In this document: positions 58,421-64,000 of the stretch, piece after piece | Numbering within the stretch: position 1 is the stretch's first letter | How the letters are laid out: each line of letters opens with the position of its first letter | Assembly (NCBI GenBank): GCA_963277665.1 | Contig: OY728121.1 | Span: 953,348,097-953,412,096, forward strand | From: Viscum album | Lineage: Eukaryota; Streptophyta; Magnoliopsida; Santalales; Viscaceae | Direction: 5' to 3' | DNA length: 64,000 nt | Program-made: the position numbers and the translations under genes | Notes under the pieces: generated by a model | Told to the model about the DNA's origin: nothing | Database searches by the model: none | The model's input: the letters and a program-made list of their open reading frames with translations, nothing else

Positions 58421-59980
58421 ATTTTATGGTGAATTGTTACGACATAGATCAGTGAGTTCCATTTTAAAACAGTTGAAGTGGCCAAATTATAAAGAAGATA
58501 AATAGTTAACTATTCCTAATCATGGTGTGATTTTGATATCTCTTTTTCAAGTTTTTATTTTAATTTTTCATTAATAAAAAATTTAGTGGAAATTTTTTTA
58601 ATCTAATCTCTTATATCACAATCCACTTTCACCTTGACTCCCATGCCTCCCCAATTTCCAATTATTCTCCCTTTTACAGGGCTCTACAGTTGTATCTCTT
58701 TTTTGAGAAAAATAAATGTTATATCCCCTTTTTTATCCACCATTCTTGTTTTTAATTCTTAATTTTACCTTATATTTCCCCCTATATAGAGAAAATATGA
58801 ATTTCCCCCTATTTTTATCACACAAAAAAACATATTCTAAAATAAAATTATTTTCCATCTTCAATTCAGAAAAAATATCCATCTTCTATTCTGAAAAAAT
58901 AAAGTTTAAATTTGAAAAAAAAAGAAAAAAAAAAATTATAATTTTCAATATCTGAAAAAACACTTTACATCTATCATTTTCCCATCCAAAAAATAAGTTT
59001 TCACCATGTTTAATATAATTTCACATGCTTTTGTACTAAAGTTGCTGAAGAACAACTAAGAAAACTGGTGCATCCATATTCGAGCATGTCTTAGAACCCA
59101 AGATTCCTTGGATATCATGGAGGATGGATAAATCAAGATGAAATACAAAGCAATGGAGGATTCTATTCCAGTTTTTAAATAGGAAACTCTTGGGGTAGAA
59201 TAAATGCAGAACTACATGAAAAAACACTTAATTTATCAAGGACTTGATGAAGTGACTTTTGAAATAATTTCTTAATTGAAATCATCAAAGGAGATGTAGG
59301 AAAACCTTCTCAAAGAATTAAAAGGCACTAAAAAAGTGAAGTAGATACGACTTCAATATCTACGATGTGAATTCAAATCCAGGTTTATGAAATCTTATAA
59401 AACCATTGTCGAGTATCATACTCATGTATTGATTGTAGTCAATAAACTGTGAAGAAATGGATAAAATATTGCCGAAATTCAAGTATGTGATAATTTTTTT
59501 TGGATCCCATGATCTAAAATTTTATTACATAGCTATTTTCCTAGAAGAAAAAAATAGTTAGAGTTGATTTCTATAAAAGAAATCATAGAGTTTCTATAAT
59601 CCCTTAATCACTAGAGTGGTAAAAATTAAGTAAATCATACCTTGTAATAAAACTTTTATCTCAGTAAATCCAAAAATGATGAAGGTGGAATTTCAAAGAA
59701 TCCAAGGTAGGGTATTCTATGGATAACAATATGATCCAAGATGAGGAGGATAAGGTGGAAGAAGTCCAAATTGAGGAGGTTGTGGATATCAAAATTATAC
59801 TCCATGAGAATGAGGATGAGGAAGCATAGGAAGATTCAATATTCACCAACCAGAAAAAAGAAATGTACAATGTTATAATTTTTAATAATATGAAAATTAT
59901 TGTAATGAATGTTGGAGTAAGAAACCCATATAGATTGACATTGAGGAGGAATATATCATCAAAGTAGGAGATTATTTTGG
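58421..59980 (+). pseudogene. gag: Copia E gag remnant
   Basis: A decayed UBN2-type gag. Recognisable stretches are an N-terminal LKQLKWPNYKEDK-like piece near 58465-58505 (this frame begins right after the primer site) and, after a long decayed part, a block near 59320-59480 reading KGTKKVK.IRLQYLRCEFKS and EYHTHVLIVVNKL. These correspond to the conserved KVKKVRLQTLRGEFE and YFSRVLAVVNQLK blocks. Stops and frame changes are numerous. An AT-rich, C-poor part (58700-58990) may be inserted or simply decayed. Confidence 0.6.
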
Positions 59981-60685
59981 CGAGTCCCATGTGCTGATGG
60001 AACAAACATCAACACAAAATCAAGGTATGTGGTATCTTGACTCTGGATCTAGAAACCACAAGAATAGGAACAACCACTTTTTTATGAACCTAGATGATAG
60101 GGTTTTAGGAGATATTTCATTTGGTGATATCTCAATAATTTTTTTTATATGGAAGAGGAGATATTCTGATCAAGAAAAACACAGCAATCATGCTTTCATC
60201 TTCGATATTTACTATAAACCCAACATGAAGACGAATATATTAAGTGTTAGGCAGTTTGTGGAAAGTGGATTTCACATAAGCTTGAAAAATGAAAAAATGG
60301 AGATTATCAATGGTAGAGGAAGGATGATCACTAAAGTATTGATGCTAATGAATCACATGCTACCACTTATGATCTATCCCAATGTACCACGGTGTTTGAT
60401 GACGACATATAATGATAAAGATTGGATATAGAATCTCAGGTCCTGGCATTTAAAATTTGAAAGTTAAATATTATTAGGAAGAAAGAAGATGGTTAATTGG
60501 ATTCCTATCATTCTACACCTGAATCAATTTTTTGAAAGATATGTTCTAAGAAAACAACATAGAAAAAAATATGCAATGAAGGACAACTGGAAAGCTGCAG
60601 GACCACTGGAGCTAGTTCACACCAATGTGTTAAGTCCATTAAATAAAAAATTAAATGGAAAAGGAGGTAATTTATGACATTTATT
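59981..60685 (+). pseudogene. pol: Copia E protease and integrase zinc domain remnant
   Basis: The frame 59991-60431 starts with the protease active-site region WYLDSGSRNHKN, keeping the Asp-Ser-Gly triad, and runs through SFGD and IYYKPNMKTNILSVRQFVESG to a stop at 60429. In the same frame 60489-60677 gives the zinc-domain part LNQFFERYVLRKQHRK, where both Cys ligands are replaced (F and Y), and PLELVHTNVLSP, where the first integrase Asp has become Asn. The domain order is that of copia, and the motifs differ clearly from B and D, so this is another lineage. Confidence 0.8.
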
Positions 60686-61563
60686 GATAATTAGAGTAGA
60701 AAAAATGGATATATTTTTCTCAATATGAAGTTGGAAATGTTTATAATCTTTAAACAATTCAAGGTGCTAGTGGAAAATCAAATCAATCACCACATACAAA
60801 CACTGTGATCTCATTGAGGTAGGGAGTACACCTTTGATGTTTTTCAACAACACCTCAAGCTTCATGGAATTTAGAACCATCTGATGTCAACCTACACACA
60901 TAAACCCAATGGAGTTTCCTAAAGGAATAATCATACCATTCTCAATATGGAAATAATTATGTTGAAATACTAATAAGTGTCCATGAGTTTCTGGGTTGAA
61001 GCAGCTTTGTATATAGTGTGTCTACTCTATAAATTACTAATAAAAAATCTAAAAATAAAGATGCCAGATGAAGCTTGGAGTACTCACAAACCAAGTGTAA
61101 GTTATATTAGAGTTTTTGGTTCCATTTCTTATGTCATGATCCTAGAGGCAAAATGAACAAAGATTGAGGATAAAGTATTGAAGTGTGTCCTTATGAGATA
61201 TGGAGACCAAGAAATGGGATATATCTTGTATAATACCATCACCAACAAGATTATATTCAGAAAATATGTTATATTTTATTAAAAGGAGACATGGAAATGG
61301 AATCTAGATGATTATTCAAGAGAGGAACAACTCACTCTATAAGATGAAGAAATTGTTGAAGAAGTACCATTGGAGGAATGTAGAATTGAAGAACTACTAA
61401 CACCATCACCACATACTCATATATCTGAAGACATTAAATGGGAAACTTATCATATTAGTCCCCAAAACATTATAAGACGTGTGGATATATTTGAGATAAT
61501 GAAACCAATGGAGGAGTATGTAAGACCACTAGATTTTGTGAAATGTTTTATTTTCAAATTAAT
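60686..61563 (+). pseudogene. pol: Copia E integrase remnant, truncated before RT
   Basis: The integrase core and C-terminal region continue over several frames: VENQINHHIQTL and GREYT (second Asp lost), HKPNGVS near the catalytic Glu, SFWVEAALYIV, HKPSVSYIRVFGSISYVM, YGDQEMGYILYNTITNKIIF, then an acidic linker (REEQLTL, EEIVEEVPLEEC) and the frame 61370-61567. At about 61563 similarity stops just where reverse transcriptase should begin. No RT, RNase H or 3' LTR follows, so E is truncated. Confidence 0.75.
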
Positions 61564-61778
61564 TTAAACTTTTTGGTATCTTTCATTTCACGAAATACTG
61601 AAAATAGTATATTTTATATTAAAGGAATATATTTGGATTGTGTTATATGAAAAAAAATTTAATAGTGCACTACACACAACTTAAATTTCATCTTTCTCTA
61701 TACAGAATACCAAAGTTAGTTTGCATTACATGCAACAATGACTTTCCTCGATGGCTTGCGTAACAGGTAAGACCGAGT
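61564..61778. other. Unassigned sequence between copia E and LTR F
   Basis: No gene or repeat is recognised in this 215 bp. Confidence 0.4.
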
Positions 61779-64000
61779 GTTACCGAACAATAATTCATTA
61801 TTAAAATATTATTATTTAATAAGATACAAGATAAACATTAAATTAAATATTATAGGATTAAATAACTAATGAATATATGTATTTGAATTCATTGGTTAGC
61901 TATTAATTAAAAAATAATATAGAAACAAAATGAATATAAGGGGAATTATTTTATAAAACACAATTTTTATGTGAAAAAGGAAATTTCTCTTAATATGTTA
62001 AATTAGTTACTACCAGTGAATGATATTAATTAATTTTATATTTTATTTATTCAAAAAAATATTTTTTATGTTCATATTATTGATTTTATATGCATAATAT
62101 GAGAACATACCAAATATTACACATAAAAACCTATATTTTTATAAAAGTAGTTTTACTGCCTTTTAATAGAGAACCTATTTTAAATATAAATTTTAGAAAT
62201 TTTATAGGTATAATATGTCAAGATAATATTAATATTATAAATAATATCATAAAAATTAGGTTAGGGTAATTTTTTGGTATTTCTCTATGAAATTTCATTT
62301 TTTGATGAATAGTGAAGACATAGAAATTTAATTCAAAACTGCTTTTTCATATAATTTATTTATAATGTTAAATTAAATTTTAAGTGGGATTTAAAATTAA
62401 ATCAGATAAAATTTATATCAATTAATCTAATTTAGTTCATTTGAAACAATTTTAATTTGAAATTGATTATAAAAACATAGAAAAATTTCATATGTTTTTA
62501 CATTAAAAACCTGCATTGTCATCCCATCTTCAGGATTAAATTTAAATTAATTTCTTCCATTTCTGTGATTAGAATTTGTAAAAATGGATTACATATTTGG
62601 AATAAGAATTATTTATAATTTCGAATAATTTAAAATTAGTTTTGACCAAAAATATTAGTGAAAGTAATTAAAATTAATTACAAAGATTAAGGTAAAATTA
62701 ATCTTAATAAGGGACTAAATCTTAATCCTAAGGGCCCAAATGACATAGACACGTTTCCAAGAGCCATTGGATGGAAATATATCAAATATATACTCTATTG
62801 GATCTAATTGGGTCTATTATTGGATCCAATTTCAATGTTAAATATGTGTACAAAATTCCTTTGTTAAAATATTAAAAGTGTGCCACTCCTTCTCCATTAT
62901 AAAGGGCCTCCTCTCCTCAAACTTCCTCACACCTCTTAAGCCACATTGTCTCAAATAAGATCTTCCAAAATAGATCTTAAACATCTCTATACTCAACCTA
63001 TAAGCCTCACCTTTTCAAAAATATATCCAATTATTCCCTTTGGTGCAAACCAAAAGGACTTACCCGATTAGAAGGAGGTTCTTACAAGTATAAAGAGAGT
63101 AAATACACGAGGTAAAATAATTTCATCTCCCTTTTTATTTATATGAGATAAATGATTTATTTACCACTAATCACTTTTGTGTGGAGTGTATACCAACCAT
63201 GGATGAATTCTATGATTCTTATACTTGAATTTTAGGGTATTTACATATCCATTTTATTATATTTCTTTTATGGGGTTTATGTTTAAAATGTTACCAATTT
63301 TGTAAAGTAATTTTGTCTCAATTTTCCTTATTTGAGACACATGCCATGTTATGAAACTATATTTTTTCCATGAGGTGTATATACTTCTTTTTAAATGTTA
63401 TATCATGAATATCCTTCTTTTCATGATATTTTTGACTTCATTATTTTTTTCGTACATGGGATGTATGGTTCAAAGATACGAAGTGGTAAGAGTTTATTGA
63501 AACAATCTCATTGATTTTTGAGATTGTTTATGTTTATGATAACTTTATAAAATCTTATGATCCATATCTCAATAAAATTCATGAATTTTCTTATACTCTA
63601 GTTATTCATGAAATATTCATATATTGAAAATATTTTCCACTTATTGGTACATAATATAGTTTTGAATGCGTTTCTAAGAAAGATTGACATTACCCTCTCT
63701 TTGGTAGGAAATATATGCTCCTTCAAAACCATGTCTTCAAAATTTTTCCACAAATATTCTACTATTATAATATTATCTTTTAAATACATTTTTACCCATT
63801 TTTCTTTTACCAATGATTTCAAATGAATCTTCTTATCTCTTTCCAAACAAGTCATTTTTTTCTAACCATTTTACTGTGAAAAAAGAATGTTCTTTTTACC
63901 TCATATGACATGCACATATTTATGCACTATAATTTCTATGAAGATCCCTTTGAGTTTTTAATAGTTTAATGTTTAAGAAAATGTTTTTTAAAATAAAATT
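61779..64000 (+). repeat. Gypsy-type LTR F, probably 5' LTR, incomplete
   Basis: The start TGTTACCGAACAAT resembles gypsy LTR starts. At about 62271-62325 the sequence GGTAATTTTTTGGTATTTCTC...GATGAATAGTG matches the 142-bp U3 repeat of element C read on its minus strand. A TATA box follows at 62898 with a pyrimidine-rich stretch. The 89-codon frame is not found. The LTR runs off the window. The 85-codon minus frame at 63598-63855 has no known domain. The start is uncertain. Confidence 0.4.
62896..62906 (+). promoter_or_regulatory. TATA box in LTR F
   Basis: ATTATAAAGGG followed by CCTCCTCTCCTCAAACTTCC. This resembles the promoter context in element C (CTATAAATA followed by a CCCTCCTCTC run). 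Confidence 0.45.

Noticed and set aside
59340..59420. tRNA-like TTCAAATCC motif
   Set aside because: It lies in the conserved gag block of copia E and no cloverleaf can be drawn.

Overview
This window looks like nuclear DNA from a large-genome land plant (probably a seed plant). It is AT-rich and consists almost entirely of nested, mostly decayed transposable elements. I found no host gene, tRNA, rRNA or CRISPR array. Plant origin is inferred from Ty1/copia and Ty3/gypsy polyproteins of plant type, plant initiator-Met tRNA primer-binding sites, and a CACTA (En/Spm) element carrying the plant-specific two-gene transposase set. The species cannot be named from the sequence.

Nest 1 (1-28578) has three levels. 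A decayed gypsy element (A) has its 5' LTR at 1-820 plus 19967-20278, its interior at 20279-25341 and its 3' LTR at 25342-28578. Its 5' LTR is split by a copia element (B, 821-19966, LTRs about 2.0 kb). B's own 5' LTR is split by a minus-strand, non-coding gypsy-type element (C, 1038-9935) with 3.6 kb LTRs and only 1.7 kb of interior. The C LTRs differ by only a few percent in the stretches I compared by eye, while the A and B LTRs differ by roughly 15-20 percent. C is therefore the youngest, as the nesting requires.

Nest 2 (32348-56216) is a very decayed copia element (D, related to B) with a 14.0 kb CACTA transposon (G, 37097-51125) in its interior. G has TIRs CACTACTGGAA, a TGT target duplication, subterminal CCAACGGTTT hairpins, a G-rich minisatellite with a C-rich inverted partner, a TNPD-type transposase pseudogene, a TNPA-type (PF03004-like) pseudogene with seven recognisable exons, and a 4.2 kb satellite array of about 23 units of about 181 bp.

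The right end (56217-64000) holds unassigned AT-rich DNA, a 5' portion of a third, short-LTR copia element (E, 58059-about 61563, reverse transcriptase missing), and what looks like a gypsy LTR (F, from about 61779) running off the window.

The most notable signal is a colinear 89-codon reading frame at about 230 bp inside the LTR (U3) of both A and C. These two gypsy families have otherwise different LTRs and lie on opposite strands. Other signals are the two-class satellite and the opposed G-rich/C-rich blocks in the CACTA, and a 60-bp frame-preserving minisatellite in the leader of D.
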